A stretch of DNA of 64,000 bases, taken from positions 1 to 64,000 of the forward strand of contig JAJEKV010000032.1 of the NCBI GenBank assembly GCA_021234155.1, read 5' to 3'. Both the position numbers and the translations under genes were made by a program. Position 1 is the stretch's first letter. Every line of letters starts with the position of its first letter. The stretch comes from Isoetes taiwanensis. Taxonomy: Eukaryota > Streptophyta > Lycopodiopsida > Isoetales > Isoetaceae. Shown here piece by piece: positions 10,946 through 22,448 of this stretch. The notes below the pieces were generated by a model that made no database searches, was not told where the DNA came from, and was given only the letters and a program-made list of their open reading frames with translations.

Positions 10946-13900
10946 TGTATAGGGGAATGGTGTCTGGGACACCATTCCTCCATAGAAGAGGGGCCCGCAT
11001 GACCGTGATGGCCGGAAGCGGGTCTCTCGGAGTGGAGGAATGGTGGACGGATTTATATTCTAAATAGAAAAATAGGGGCGCTGGCTTGAAGATTTCTAGG
11101 CGTGAAGCTTTTCTTCTGTAGATCCGACCTATGATGATTTTTACCTGTGAAGCTTGAAGACATCCCTGCATTTTTGCTCGAAGCTTCTGTAGATTCGAAG
11201 CCCAGCACTTACGAAGAGCCCTGATCCGGCATTGTTTTACCTGCGTGGATCCGAGGCTGCTGTGAAGATCCGGCACCTGCAAAGAGCTCGAAGAAATCTG
11301 CATTTTTGCTCTTTTTGCTCGAAGATCCGGCATCTGCAAAGAGCTCAAAAATCTTGCTCCAAGAAATCTGCATTTTTTGCTCGAAGTCTTTAGCGGCAGA
11401 AACCCTGAACTTTTGCACTGTGTTCATTTTCGGGCTGGGAATATGCATTTTATGTGAAAATGCAAAGGCATTCAAATATTCGATGCAAATGACCCATATT
11501 ATGACAGAATGTAGGCAGTTGAAAAAGCAAGAAATTGCCTATTAATTCGCACATTCACGGACGACAACGAAATCTAAACAATGAAATTGTAAAGCTTTAC
11601 GAGTAAATAACAACAAGCAAGTTGCTACAAAACAGAGATTTTCGTGGTTCAAATCGCGCGTGGCGCGATTTGCTTGGCATAAATAACGCATTACAATAGA
11701 ACATAAACTACAAAAACTAATCAGATTCATCGTCCTCAGGCGCTGCAGGCGATCCTGAGATCCTGTCGATCATGAACAAACCATGCTCTGGATTCCATAT
11801 AAGATGGATTACAACATCAAAGGGATCAGGATCAGGGTTGCCCTTAAGGTCAAATTTGTCTAAGCATAATTTAGAAGGTCGGGCGAATAATAGAGTTGCA
11901 AGATTAGGCATGCGGGCGAATGTTTTCTAGACATGAAAGTTTTTTATAGAAATCTAGGCAAATCATGGCCAATATTTTGCCAAGATTTAAGTGTCTTTAT
12001 TTTCCAAGTGCAATTTTTGTGGTGAAATTTTATTCATCGGCATCCATATTTAATCAAGAACACAAACACATTATAACTATAGTTGCATGATGCAATACCA
12101 GAACTTAACCTTTGCAAATGAGAATGTGGCTTATCCTTGTAGATAAAACAAATCTATTAAAAGGGAGGTCTTAAAAATTTGCTCTCTAGTACATCCTTAG
12201 AAGTACTTAAAATTATCATATGTATCTGGATGGATATGAAGAATATGAAGAAAGCCTAGAATATTAGGCGATTCCTTAAGAAATCTTCGAGAAGGAGGGT
12301 AGAGGATAAGGCGAATCCATAGTTATGATGCTTAGTGGATGTGGCGAATTTTCAAGTGGAGTGAGATTTGTTTGTAGAAACGTTGGCTAATTTTATTTTT
12401 TTCATCCATAACGGGCCCTACTAAACCATAGCATCGAAATTTCTCGATACCTTTAAAAAATAGATTTTTGGCGAACTTTCGTCCTTAAGGGCTACCCTGA
12501 TCAGGATAGAAGCGGACAGGATTCATAGCAACGACATCAAGCCAGTCCTGAAGTTCTATTTCTAGCTCGCGGCACCTGCAGAGGTCCGCATGGTTCATCT
12601 TGCAGGTAATAGAATGTGCCATAATAACAAGGAGAAGGCGGAGACCTGAATAGCCGGTTGCACGGAATCAAGGCAGCCGACTTCCATTCCGCAATATTGG
12701 GGTCGCCACGTGTCATAAGGAGAATGCGCGCCAGGGAATATTCGCGACCCTATTTCTATTTTGTATTCCGGAGTACACTTTTGCTGTACAATTTTTTGAG
12801 ACTCAACGTATTTTCAATGACCTTGCAATTTTTTTGTTTCGGTTGATTTAAATGATCTTGCGATTTTATTTGTTTTTTTATATAGGAATACAAGAACATA
12901 GTTCTAGATAATGAAGGGATTAGCGAAAGGGAAAAATAAACCAAGAACAACTGGATTTTTTGGCATTTTCAAATTATTTTGATGGCCTGTCAATATTATT
13001 AATTGTTTTGTGTGGATACAGGGTTATGGTTTTAAATAATAAAGGGACTTTTGATTTTTTTATTTATAAGACCATGGATACTGGATCTTGGTTCCAAATC
13101 ATAAGAGGGAAATGTATTCCGGAATACACTTTGTATTTCGGAATACGTTTTGATGTTTTTTTTTTCTGCCTTTGCTCGAGGCGATCTTTCTTTGGAGACC
13201 TCGGGCTACCATTTCAAAGTGGCTATGGCCTTGGCATTGGTGTTGGCTACAGGTTGAGCCATGGCGCTGGCACAGGGCCTTCAAATTTCGTTTTTGCCAT
13301 TTTGCCTGGGATTTGGTTATGGTACAAAGGTTTCTGCCTGTGATTTTCACATATGGCCGGTGGTTTTCCCATCTCTGAAGATATGTTTTGTCTCCAGATC
13401 TTTCTTGTCTGCATCTCTTACAAGCTGGAGAATATCAAAAGAGTCTGTAATTTTTTGAAGCAGTCCCGTAGCACGTATATTGATCTCCACAGGTAAAGTA
13501 TGTTTTGATATTTCTCATTCCTCTGCCTTTAGGGTTTCGAATCTCTGCTTTCCTCTTCTTTCTGCTTGAATCTTCCCGCGTCAAGAACGAGAGAAGGATC
13601 TAGAAGCTTTTTTGAAAAAAAACTTTGTGAGCATTTTTTACAGGAAAGATTTTTGGCGGGAAAGATTTTTGTGAGCATTTTTGCTTGATTTTTGACGGCA
13701 GAATAGGGCATGATTTTCCCAACGGATTTGGCTCCCAAAGGAAGCCAGTTCTTCAAGGTAGTTTCTTATTCCAGTTCTTCAGAGTAGTATCTTATTCTAG
13801 TTTCGTATTCCAGTTCTTCAAGATAGTTTCTTATTGCAGTTCTTGTTCATGCAGGCGATGCATTAAACTGGTCGGATGTTCAATTTAGAGCCAGATTTTT

Positions 13901-14273
13901 CTTTTATAACTTCAGTTTGGTCCTTCATATGAACCAGGTATGCTCGGATTCGGGCTTGTTGTTAAAAAAAAAAATGAGTTTGTTAATCATGCACAAAGAT
14001 GAAAAAATCGTGGAAGTTCACTTTGCGGCTATGTCTCCTCTCCTTCTGCATCTTTTTTCTAGCTAGAATTGACTTTCTTGACAAGGTCTATATAAATGTA
14101 TCATGTATCTTCGTTTTATCAAATGAATTCTATCATGTCTTTGAAGCGAAATATGAAATTGTCCCTCTGATAATGTAATATGTTGATAGTGTCGGCAATG
14201 CAGTGCCATGGTTTTTGGTCAGAGGCTCTATATATCCTTCAATCCGTGAGTATCAATCTCTTCTCTACTATAA

Positions 14274-14561
14274 ATGGTTGCACATAATGAGATTTCCTTA
14301 ATTTTGCCTTTCAGATTTAATGTCTATGTTTCTCAAGGTGAAGTGAAATCAGGTTGTGTTCTGCTCCAGAGTAATTGGAATGTCTTGGAATCAAGAGGCT
14401 TGGTCTCTGATGCAGAGGTGAAGGATTGCTTCAGGAATTTTAACACCTGGCTTTGTTGGGCACATACCATAGGACAGGCTTCTGAAGTGGACTGTACATA
14501 CCATAGTGAAAGAGCAGAGAAACCTTTTCTTAAAAGACCTTGCAAAAGCTGCACTAGGTGA
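14274..14561 (+). other. Open frame of unknown origin inside the TIR element
   Basis: This 95-codon frame has no recognised motif. Codon content is not unlike coding sequence (WNVLESRGLVSDAEVKDCFRNF), and a possible splice acceptor (TTGCCTTTCAG) lies at about 14304-14314. It could be an exon fragment carried by the transposon, but nothing confirms it. Confidence 0.2.
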
Positions 14562-15170
14562 TGGTTTCTAGAAAAATCCTTTGAGTAGTAAAATCACACT
14601 GAACAAAATTTATGATACATAGAGATGGTTCTTGCTACTTATTATAGCAGAAAGGCTTTTACAAGTCTACTTACATAAACAACCTACTGTTGTTGTGATA
14701 CTCATACAGATTTCTTGGCGAAGTTATAAGCTTCTTTATATTATATCGTTACAAGTACATCATAACTTGACTTGTTCAATGCTTAGGCTTCATGCTCACA
14801 AGTATTCAAGACAAGCTGCATTGATGTTTCTAACCGATTATACCTTTGTCCGTGAAGGAACATGTGAAGAGACTTGTGACTCTATCTGCCACAATTTGCT
14901 AACATAACATATCCAATTTCATACTTTAATTCTTTCTTGGTTATATTTCCGATTTATGGGACTTGGATTTATGGGAGTAATCTTAGAAACAATTGAAAGT
15001 TTTCTTCCTCTACAATAGGGCCTGATTTTTGTTTGGACTCTGTAAGAATTGCAATGATTATAATAGTTACAAAAAACTTTTCACCTCGTATTTTTTTTGT
15101 TTTGTTTGTAGTTTAACTATTACAAATTCCACCTTTTCTTTTTGTGTGTTCACAATGACCTTGGGACAAA

Positions 15171-15372
15171 AAAATAAATGCAACTAAAATAGCATATATA
15201 TTATCATAATCATCATGATGATTTTGAATTAACCCCTAAAAGTGCTATTTCAAGTTGTTGATATGTTGTCCCGATGGTAAGAAAAATAAAATTTAGCTAA
15301 AATAGCACATATTAAATAGTAATCACCATGGTTTTATGGACTTAACCCCTAAAAGGGCCATTTCAAATGATT
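15171..15372. repeat. Two tandem copies of a roughly 117-bp unit near the right end
   Basis: The segments AACTAAAATAGCATATAT...TTAACCCCTAAAAGTGCTATTTCAA and AGCTAAAATAGCACATAT...TTAACCCCTAAAAGGGCCATTTCAA are diverged direct repeats. They lie just inside the right terminus of the nested element, where subterminal repeats often serve as transposase binding sites in DNA transposons. Confidence 0.55.
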
Positions 15373-16342
15373 TATATATTTTTTTGAAGGGAATCTTCAA
15401 ATGGGAGTGCTGCAACACTCCCATTTAATAGGCAACTTTGTTTCAAAGTGCAAGATGCTCCATACGGATCACACCTCTACACCCAGGGAGTGTCAGACCC
15501 ATACCCGGCCCTCTACGTGACCGGCTATCAGGCCTAGCCCACTGTAGGAGTCTCAGGAGCCTTTTATGTTCGTGCAAGACCCCTCCTCCACTTCACCCTG
15601 TGTCCCTTGTTTGGGGCTAAGCCATTCCATAGCATCCACGACTCGGTGGTCTCTTGTGCACAGGCCGCATCTAATGGGATAATACATGGCTCTATCTAGG
15701 GGCATACTACAATACATGGACTCAGAGATCTCTACCCCCCGTAATTCCCCCATTTCAAGAGTAATACTATGCAAAGAACTATCAATCCATCATTTAAGAG
15801 CAAGTACAGAATCAGAGATAAGGAGAACTCACCTTTGCAATCAAGGGTTAGTTCCCTGGGTAAAGCATAGAGAACACAGAGAAACAGAAGAAATACACAC
15901 AACAAGTGCCCAACAGGGGCGCTACCCTACAGATAACACAGCTAAGCTACAGACTAATCGTCGAATCGGGCTTGGGATGGCTCCATCTCGATTTGCTGAA
16001 GGGTGCCTGGCTGCTGCTCCTCCTCCCCCATCTCCAATTGCTCCTAATTCGAATTGGGGCACAAAAGCCCTAATTTGGGTGTCCAAAATGGAAACCCTGC
16101 CTTGCCCAATCGATTTGGGCCAGGTGGCAGCTCCGGGTTGGCTAATATTAACTAATTTGGTATTTTAGGCCCTTTTAATATTATATTAAGCCTTAAATTC
16201 GAATTTTAGGTTTCCACCTTTATAATTTAATTATTAACATAGCTAACCTTAGCTTATGAATAATTAATGTGCCATTAATTATTCATAGTGACGTGTCACG
16301 TATTTATACTTAAAAAGGCGTATAAATATGTGGAACGTCACA

Positions 16343-16792
16343 GTTGGGACGCTATCGATTGTGTGTATGTTGTCAGTTGAATGAAGTGGAACATGAGGCA
16401 CATACTTTCCAGTTTTGTTCAGCTGATCATCATATCAGAGAACAATATTCTAATCTTCCTCTTCATCAGTTACATTTGCATCAATTGTTGAATACTTCAT
16501 TTCCAGCTCACTTGGGGTCCTACCTGCTTGATGTCTTAGCCCATTGAGAAAATCTATTGAAGATCCCGGTCCATCATAAATATTATTGTATGGCAGTATA
16601 TATATTTTTTATTAAGGTTTTTCCCTCGAAAACACGAAAGGGCAGGGGTTTTTTTAATCCTGGTAGTAAAATTGGTATTGCTATGTGCACTTACTATTTG
16701 GCATTTATTACTACACATTGTATTGTGTCCCATGGACCAATTGGTCTCTGAAGACGTTAAAAACCAATTCAATTCAATTCAATTATAGTAGC
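16343..16792 (+). mobile_element. LINE 3' fragment with (AATTC)n tail
   Basis: 16344-16547 encodes a C-terminal non-LTR segment: CVCCQLNEVEHEAHTFQFC followed by an IREQYSNL stretch. This matches the CxxC...ExExHfxxxC zinc-binding tail common after the reverse transcriptase of plant and animal LINEs. The 3' part has the TTTTTCCCTCGAAAAC and CCATGGACCAATTGGTCTCTGAAGACG landmarks shared with copies at 19.5 and 43.0 kb. It ends in CAATTCAATTCAATTCAATT. The fragment begins exactly at the LTR edge, so the gypsy LTR was inserted into this LINE. Confidence 0.75.
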
Positions 16793-18945
16793 AATTCATA
16801 ATTTTTCAAGAGAAGCATGTGTATCTTGAAACTGAGGGGTTTTACCAAGGTAATCATTATATGCATCCAAATGACAGATATGGATCTACTGGCAAAATTT
16901 GTAATATCACAAAAAATGGTTCATCGCGCAAAACGTATATTTGTACGGCCTTCTTCTAATGGTTTTTATATGATTAAGGACATGTATTTAGTTCTCTATA
17001 TAGAGGTATTTATAGAGCGCGCACAATATTTATTTTCTTTTGGCATTTTATTACTATGGTTTAACCCATGTATGTATTTTCTCTCTATAGGTAAATGGTA
17101 CGTCTTGTGTGCTTTATATGCAAGCATTGAGAAATCTGTTTTTTAGGGTTTATTGCAGAGGCGAGAGGGATGGAGTGGATACGACAACTGGGAGCTTCGC
17201 AGTCCATCAACGTAGCCCGAGCGACCATTTGATTGTCGGAAGAGCTTGTTAGATTCCAGTTTGAAGCTTGTTTTTATCCTTTCCATGGCTGAGTATGTTT
17301 GGAGCATAAATCTATCTTGTTTCTTATTCTTTTCTCTGCTAAACATATTTGCAGGCCCCAACTTCGTTTCACGGTCTTAGTTCCTGTCATGCAAGTAAGA
17401 TGTTTAGGTGAAGCAAGTTCTAGTACTTTTCTGATCAACCACAAATGGTGCAGGAGTTTGCCATGAACACCTCAAGTCATGTTAGTCCTCCCAAAGTGCA
17501 ATAGCAACAACAACAGTTAGTCCATTAAATAATCAAATAGGATTGAGATAACCATAGAACGCATTGTTGTCAATGTTAGCCATGATACATTTATGCCGGT
17601 CATATGAATTGCTTCATGCATGGTGCCCCAGGAGCTGTGATCAAATGCTATGAAGCTCGTGGATCGAACAGCTTTACTACCAAACTTCTATTTTGTTACA
17701 AGTGCAATATGATATGTTATCAGCTGTTACTCTTGCATTTGCTCTTTTTTTTTTTCCAATCACAATTTGTATTATGCTTTGAAGCTGTGGCATTAGCAAA
17801 TGGTAATTTAACCACTAATTTTTGCCTCTTGCAAATTTTTCCAAAGTGCTTTCATTAATGATGCTAAGAAGTGCTTTCATTAGCTGGGAAGCATTGGTCT
17901 GCTAGCATGGTCAATGAAGGATTACATAGCATTTACAACAATGCTTTTATCAGCAGATGGTGATTCTCAAATATGATTCTCATTCGCTATAAAATGGACT
18001 CCAGGCTCTTGCAAAGGCTTTCGCACGAAGATCCATGGTGAAAAAGATCCAGATTGGTCACCAGTGCCTCCATATATTTTGTTCTTACAAGAATTGGCTG
18101 GAGTTAATTATGTGAAAATTGAAAATAATTTGTGGGCCAACTTTATCAAGCAGGTCATTGCAAAAGCTTGAGTGCCTGAAGGCAAAGGCCAAGGCATCTC
18201 ATGAAATGTGTTATAAACATCTCACTGACCTATTTGAACTTTAGCATAAACTGCCACGAAATGGATTACAAGGCAGACTGATTTACAAGAAGTGAGAAGT
18301 GCTGCATTTTGTTCAACCCAGTTGAACTCTGCACAACATTTTGGTCACAAGTTTTCTTCCTCGGGTGATGAAGTAGACTAGTATCTTTTCATTCCTAGTC
18401 AACAGGTAGATCAACCTGTTTGCATAAATCACCATGTTCTCTTAGTTTTGATGGTACTTGATGCTTTTTTAAGCCTTTTTCATGATGGATTTTTAGGCAC
18501 AACTCATTTAAAAAGTTCCAACAAGGCTTTTTAAGGCATATTTAACTAAATCGATGGTTATTTCTAAAGATTAAGCTTATCTAGCTTGTTGACATGTCGC
18601 CACTTGTCCATTAGCATTCTAGGTTAATCCTATGCATCTCTAACTCTGGGTAAATTGGTTTCACTTCATTTCTCTACCCAAACTTGTGCTTCTCAAAAGC
18701 AACCATATACAAATTTCCATTGGTGTTGCTTAAATACTTTATTTATTCTGTTCTTTTTATTTTAATTGCAACCACTCATAACATTGGGCGCAATGCCCCG
18801 CAGGTTCCAAATACAGCATGAAACTAAAGGTTTGAATGTCGTTCTCTTTTTAAGAATCTCATTTGTGATACATTGCTTTCTATTTGTAATACATTCCCCA
18901 CACATTCCGTATATATTCCGTACAAATACAACATATCAAACCATT
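16793..18945. other. AT-rich interval without a supported gene
   Basis: Open frames such as 16817-17146 and 17604-17858 lack known motifs and splice support. A stretch near 18045-18130 reads DPDWSPVPPYILFLQELAGVNYVK in one frame and may be a decayed exon, but it is isolated. No transposon termini were recognised. Confidence 0.4.
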
Positions 18946-18950
18946 GAAAT

Positions 18951-19294
18951 GGGTATTTGTGGCATTAAGAAACTAAACCATTGAATTAAACCCTCTAGAC
19001 CCCCAGTTGTTTTTGCTGATATTCGTGCAGGGCGTCCAACGGAGGCGAGGAGCTCCAATACATATGCCAATATATGTATATAATGTGCTTCACAATCTTT
19101 ATAACAATTCCGTATTCCAAAATGACAGTTAACTAGAACTTGCTAAAAAATGAGTCGCGCCTAACGATGGCCAAGATCTCCCGAAATCGACATCCAACGG
19201 TCCGAGCCTTCCGTTGGACGCCCTGTACGAATATCAGCAAAAACAACTGGGGGAGGTTTAATTCAATGGTTTAGTTTCTTAATGCCACAAATGC
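18951..19294. mobile_element. MITE with roughly 90-bp terminal inverted repeats
   Basis: The left arm (about 18951-19042) and right arm (about 19203-19294) are near-perfect inverted repeats. Each includes TTTGTGGCATTAAGAAACTA, CCATTGAATTAAA, CCCCAGTTGTTTTTGCTGAT, ATTCGTRCAGGGCGTCCAAC and GGA. Differences are few, such as a small indel at CTCTAGAC. The 160-bp centre is unrelated between the arms and noncoding. The target duplication is not clear, so the superfamily is not assigned. Confidence 0.8.
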
Positions 19295-19439
19295 CTAGAC
19301 AAAAACACATAAAAAAACATAGACTATTGTCTTGAATAGTACTTTTGTCCCTGACGTAATACTTTGCATCGTACAAATGCCGGCAACACATGCCCAAAAT
19401 ATCCATTCTAAATCTGCGACGAAACGCAAAAATATTTAG

Positions 19440-19690
19440 ACTGTCACCAGATCCTGCTATTCTTGCTGCCAGCATGCTTATTACAATTCCTGCTATTTTT
19501 GTTGCCAGCATGCTTATTACAATTTGCCAACGTGCTTATTACTGTCAAGGTTTTTTTCTCGAAAACCCTTCGTGCCAAGGGTCTTTTTACCCTTACAGTA
19601 ATACGCTTGTTGTTCTCTTTTTTTGGTCCCATAAGCCAATTGGTCTCCAAGGACGATAAAAATACATTCGTTCGTTCGTTCGTTCATTCT
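19440..19690 (+). mobile_element. LINE 3' end with (TTCG)n tail
   Basis: This begins with two tandem 36-bp units (CCTGCTATTYTTGYTGCCAGCATGCTTATTACAATT). The conserved 3' end follows: TTTTTTTCTCGAAAACCCTT, then ACAGTAATACGCTTGTTGTT and CCCATAAGCCAATTGGTCTC, then AAGGACGATAAAAA. It finishes with TTCGTTCGTTCGTTCGTTC. It shares these blocks with copies at 16.6 and 43.0 kb. No protein-coding part remains. Confidence 0.7.
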
Positions 19691-20314
19691 TATGACCATG
19701 AGAGAGACATATGTATTAAACAATATTTTTAACAGAAACAGAAAATGGATGTACAATCTCGTTATCTAGGTATGTGTGCAAAGCATTGTATTCAGCAAGC
19801 CCTATCTTACTCTCTTTTACTGGTAGGTCTTCTTTGCCAATAATCATCTGCAAGGTTGTCAATTTGGCTTGCAAGCTGCGCTCACATTATCTGCTGGATT
19901 TTGACAACACATCTATATCATAACTCGTTAGAACTGAAAACTGAGAGAGTATGCAACCTTGCATACAGTAATTAAAAAAATACAGAATTGTAAATCAATG
20001 GAAGCTTACTTCGAAATCATATGTGTTGTGCAAAGAACAGATCTGCAAAGAATAGACCTACGAAGAACAGATCTGGAAGCACGAAGCATGAACAGATCTT
20101 GTGCGCAAACAGATTCAGAAGCATCATGAATCGAAGATCCGACATACTTCTACCTGCGGGGATGCGAGGCATCTGCGAAGATCTGGCACCTGCTAGCCCT
20201 ATTTTTGCTCAAAGTAATTTGCGACAGTCGAAACCCTAAAACAAAGCCAGTCGAAACCCTAAAAGAAACGCTAAGGAAAATCGGAAGAGCTGGTAAAACA
20301 GAATGAGGGAACCC
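19691..20314. other. Intergenic interval upstream of the F-box gene
   Basis: Noncoding. The GAAGA/CAGATCTG-rich stretch at 20030-20230 resembles the segment at 11160-11420 inside the nested TIR element (shared blocks such as TTTTTGCTCRAAG and a GGCACCTGC box), which suggests a dispersed repeat. Confidence 0.4.
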
Positions 20315-20491
20315 CAATTCCATTCCACAGTATTGGCATCGCCACGTGCCATGACTAAAATGCACCATAGAGAAAAATTGAGACCCCCGACTTCTATATT
20401 GTACACAATATCATGGTTGGGTCGTGATTTCTTCCGGTGGTCTATTTTCCTGATGCCATGTGGCATGGCCAATATCCCGGAATTCTAATCG
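20315..20491. mobile_element. Foldback MITE, about 175 bp
   Basis: The left arm (ATTCCACAGTATTGGCATCG, CCACGTGCCAT, then CTAAAATGCACCATAGAGAA) is an imperfect inverted repeat of the right arm, whose complement reads GAATTCCGGGATATTGGCCA, TGCCACATGGCAT, then GGAAAATAGACCACCGGAAG. The left arm also occurs at about 12668-12755 inside the nested TIR element (TTCCATTCCGCAATATTGGG, GTCGCCACGTGTCAT). The element carries a CACGTG G-box core about 640 bp upstream of the F-box start. Confidence 0.6.
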
Positions 20492-20970
20492 GGTATGAAG
20501 ATTCCTGATTACCTGTTGATCCGGTTGTGGAAACATTGGAATAGAAATTTTTGTTGCTCCTTGTTCCGTCCGACGGTGAACATCTGGCCATGAACAGAAG
20601 CTGAAGAACAGCTATTTGCTGTTTTGCTTCTTCTTCCGGCCTTGCACAACAGGTGAAGAACAGCTATGAAAGGGAAACAGAGATCAAAATCACAGTGCCA
20701 TAGCCACGAGCGGTGAGCTCAAAATCACTCCCCAACCATGATATTGTAAGGGTAAGAACAGTGATTCACTGGCTTGCAGCTCCCGGCTAACGCCGGTCGC
20801 TGCCAATCCGGGAATCACTTCGCAGTTGTCTTACCCTTATACAACTTTATTATAGGTATCTATCTATATCTATCCCATTGTTGTGTTGCATGCCCATGTG
20901 TGGTAGCCAGCCATCCATCCATCCATCTATATATCTTATCCGGGTAACATCCGGCCTTCATGTTTTTCAG

Positions 20971-22448
20971 GCCAAGCTCCAGAAAATGTCGGAGGATATT
21001 GCACCGGAAGAGGCCTTGATCTACGTGCTTCCTTATTTGGGTGTTCGGGAGTTGCTGTGTTTGGAACAGGTATGCAGGTATCTCAGAGAAGCAGTGCGTA
21101 ATGATCCCCTTGTGTGGCATAATTTACGGATTGAACCTCCTCTCAACAGGAGCCTTACTGATGATAAGCTGCTTCATCTGGCCAGCAGGGCTAAGGGCCA
21201 ATTGCAACGCCTTTGTATCGCCAATTGCTTGAGGATTTCTGACCAAGGGCTCAGTCTCATTATAGCTCCAAATCAATCACTTGCCAAGGTTAGTTGTTAA
21301 ATTCAAGATTCGTCAATTTCTTCTATAATTCCTGTACATGAGTCCTGGGCAACCTCTTCACACAGTGATATAGTTCATTTTACTAGACTGAAAACGACGT
21401 GACGTGAAGACTATATTGTCCATAGCTGGAGAATTCACTGAGCACAACATCTGAGATTAGAAGGCATCTAGTTTAATAATCCTGCATAATTCTTCAATCC
21501 AGAAAACATAATCAGTCAAAATCACCTATGCGGCCTTTTCTCCTGCTTTTTTTACATGACCAACAAGGCCCTGCATACAATCAGATTTTTCCCATAGTTT
21601 GATCTTGCCATCTTCAGTATTATCCATATATACTTAAAATCAGATCATTGCCACATGAAGTTCCTTGAGATTGGCTTGATCTCTTAGTTAAGAACTGGAA
21701 TATCTAAGTTGAACTCTATCATAACACCTTTTAACAGTAACAGAGATATTAATACGGCAACTCATATTGATCTTAGTGTTGTCCCCTTCCATCGACTTTA
21801 TAAACAGGATAATGATTCTATTAAGCTTTATGATATTAAATATGGATTTTAAGTTTTCCTATGACAGCATTTGCATGTCATGCTAAAAGTATGCTCTTGT
21901 TCCAGGTCTGTGTATCTGGTTGCACGAATCTCACTATTGATTCATTCATGGTAATAATGAAAGATCTTGCAATTCGTCAGCCAGCTGAAGGGCACAGGAT
22001 CTGCCAAGTTAGGATTCGTGGACTATATGGTGTCACCAAGCAACATGTTGAGGATTTATATTCTATACTTGCTCCTGATGGTTTGACTCAAACAATTAAA
22101 AGATTGCAATTTTACCATGAAGATCATTACCGTCACTGTGATGATCCACGTTGCATTGACGTTGAACCATGCCCAAAATGTGATGTTATCCGCATAGTAT
22201 ATGACTGTCCTCGAACCACATGCCAGTGTCGGGGGTGTTACATTTGTATTGCTCGTTGTTCAGAGTGTGGCATATGCCCTCAAAGTGCTGATGCAGAATT
22301 TGAGCCAACAGTGTCTTCAGAGCTTGTGTGCTCCACTTGTTGGTCGCATCTTCCCAAGTGTTCACATTGCTATTTAGCAATCTCTAGACAACACAGTACT
22401 GATGCAGACCATAGTGCATTTATCTGTTACAAGTGTCGGGAGAACTGA
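20971..22448 (+). CDS. F-box protein with Cys-rich C-terminus (SKIP28/SKIP14-like)
   Basis: Probable substrate-recognition subunit of an SCF ubiquitin ligase: the F-box binds SKP1, the rest binds a target. Two exons are supported. Exon 1 codes from ATG 20986 to 21288 (AAG|GTTAGT donor) and exon 2 runs 21906-22448 (TTCCAG acceptor). Both splice sites are phase 0, giving about 281 residues. Residues 6-45 form an F-box (ALIYVLPYLGVRELLCLEQV, then a VWHNLRIEPPL stretch). Leucine-rich segments follow (LHLASRAKGQLQRLCIANC, then VSGCTNLTIDSF). The C-terminal third has many CxxC pairs (CPKCD, CQCRGCYIC, CSECGICP, CSTCW, CSHC), probably zinc-binding. The order F-box, leucine-rich part, Cys-rich tail and short length fit the plant SKIP28 family. 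An AG acceptor at 20970 suggests a 5' UTR intron upstream. The gene converges on the PPR gene, 321 bp apart. Confidence 0.85.
21289..21905 (+). other. Intron of the F-box gene
   Basis: A 617-bp GT-AG intron, AT-rich, with GTTAGT at the donor and a T-rich TGCTCTTGTTCCAG acceptor. Joining at these sites keeps the frame and restores a leucine-rich segment (SLAKVCVSGCTNL). No gene or transposon was seen inside it. Confidence 0.8.

Larger units (their letters stand above)
10456..15442. mobile_element. TIR-bounded DNA transposon-like element nested in the LTR
   Basis: Left end AACAAGGTTGCGTATTAAAC... and right end ...TTAATAGGCAACTTTGTT are inverted repeats over about 25 bp with three mismatches. 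The target TCAA is present once in intact LTR copies (CTACTCAAAGTGC) and flanks the element on both sides (10452-10455 and 15443-15446). The length is 4987 bp. The interior is AT-rich and has no transposase-size frame, so it appears non-autonomous. It contains palindromic TGTATTCC-GGAATACA motifs, GAAGATC-rich stretches, half of a foldback MITE, and tandem arms near the right end. The 4-bp duplication does not identify a superfamily on its own. Confidence 0.75.
9769..16342 (-). repeat. 1.6-kb LTR (chromovirus family), split by a 5-kb insertion
   Basis: The two parts 9769-10455 and 15443-16342 are together about 1.59 kb, matching the 1.60-kb LTRs at 27557 and 39072. In minus-strand orientation the LTR starts TGTGACGTTCCACATATTTA (right edge 16342) and ends GGGAGCGTCACA (left edge 9769), giving TGTGACG/CGTCACA inverted termini. 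Internal landmarks shared with the other LTRs include the CACTCC/GGGTATGGG segment, TTTTATGTTCGTGCAAGAC and the CACTTTGAGTAG target of the insertion. It is diverged from the other two LTRs, so it belongs to an older insertion. Confidence 0.85.

Noticed and set aside
10806-11348. 180-codon minus-strand frame
   Set aside because: Runs over the palindrome cluster and GAAGATC-rich repeat of the TIR element, with no motif and repeat-driven composition.
13172-13460. Gly-rich or membrane-like small proteins on the plus strand
   Set aside because: Overlapping frames in all phases over a GGC/TGG-rich stretch; no start context or homology.
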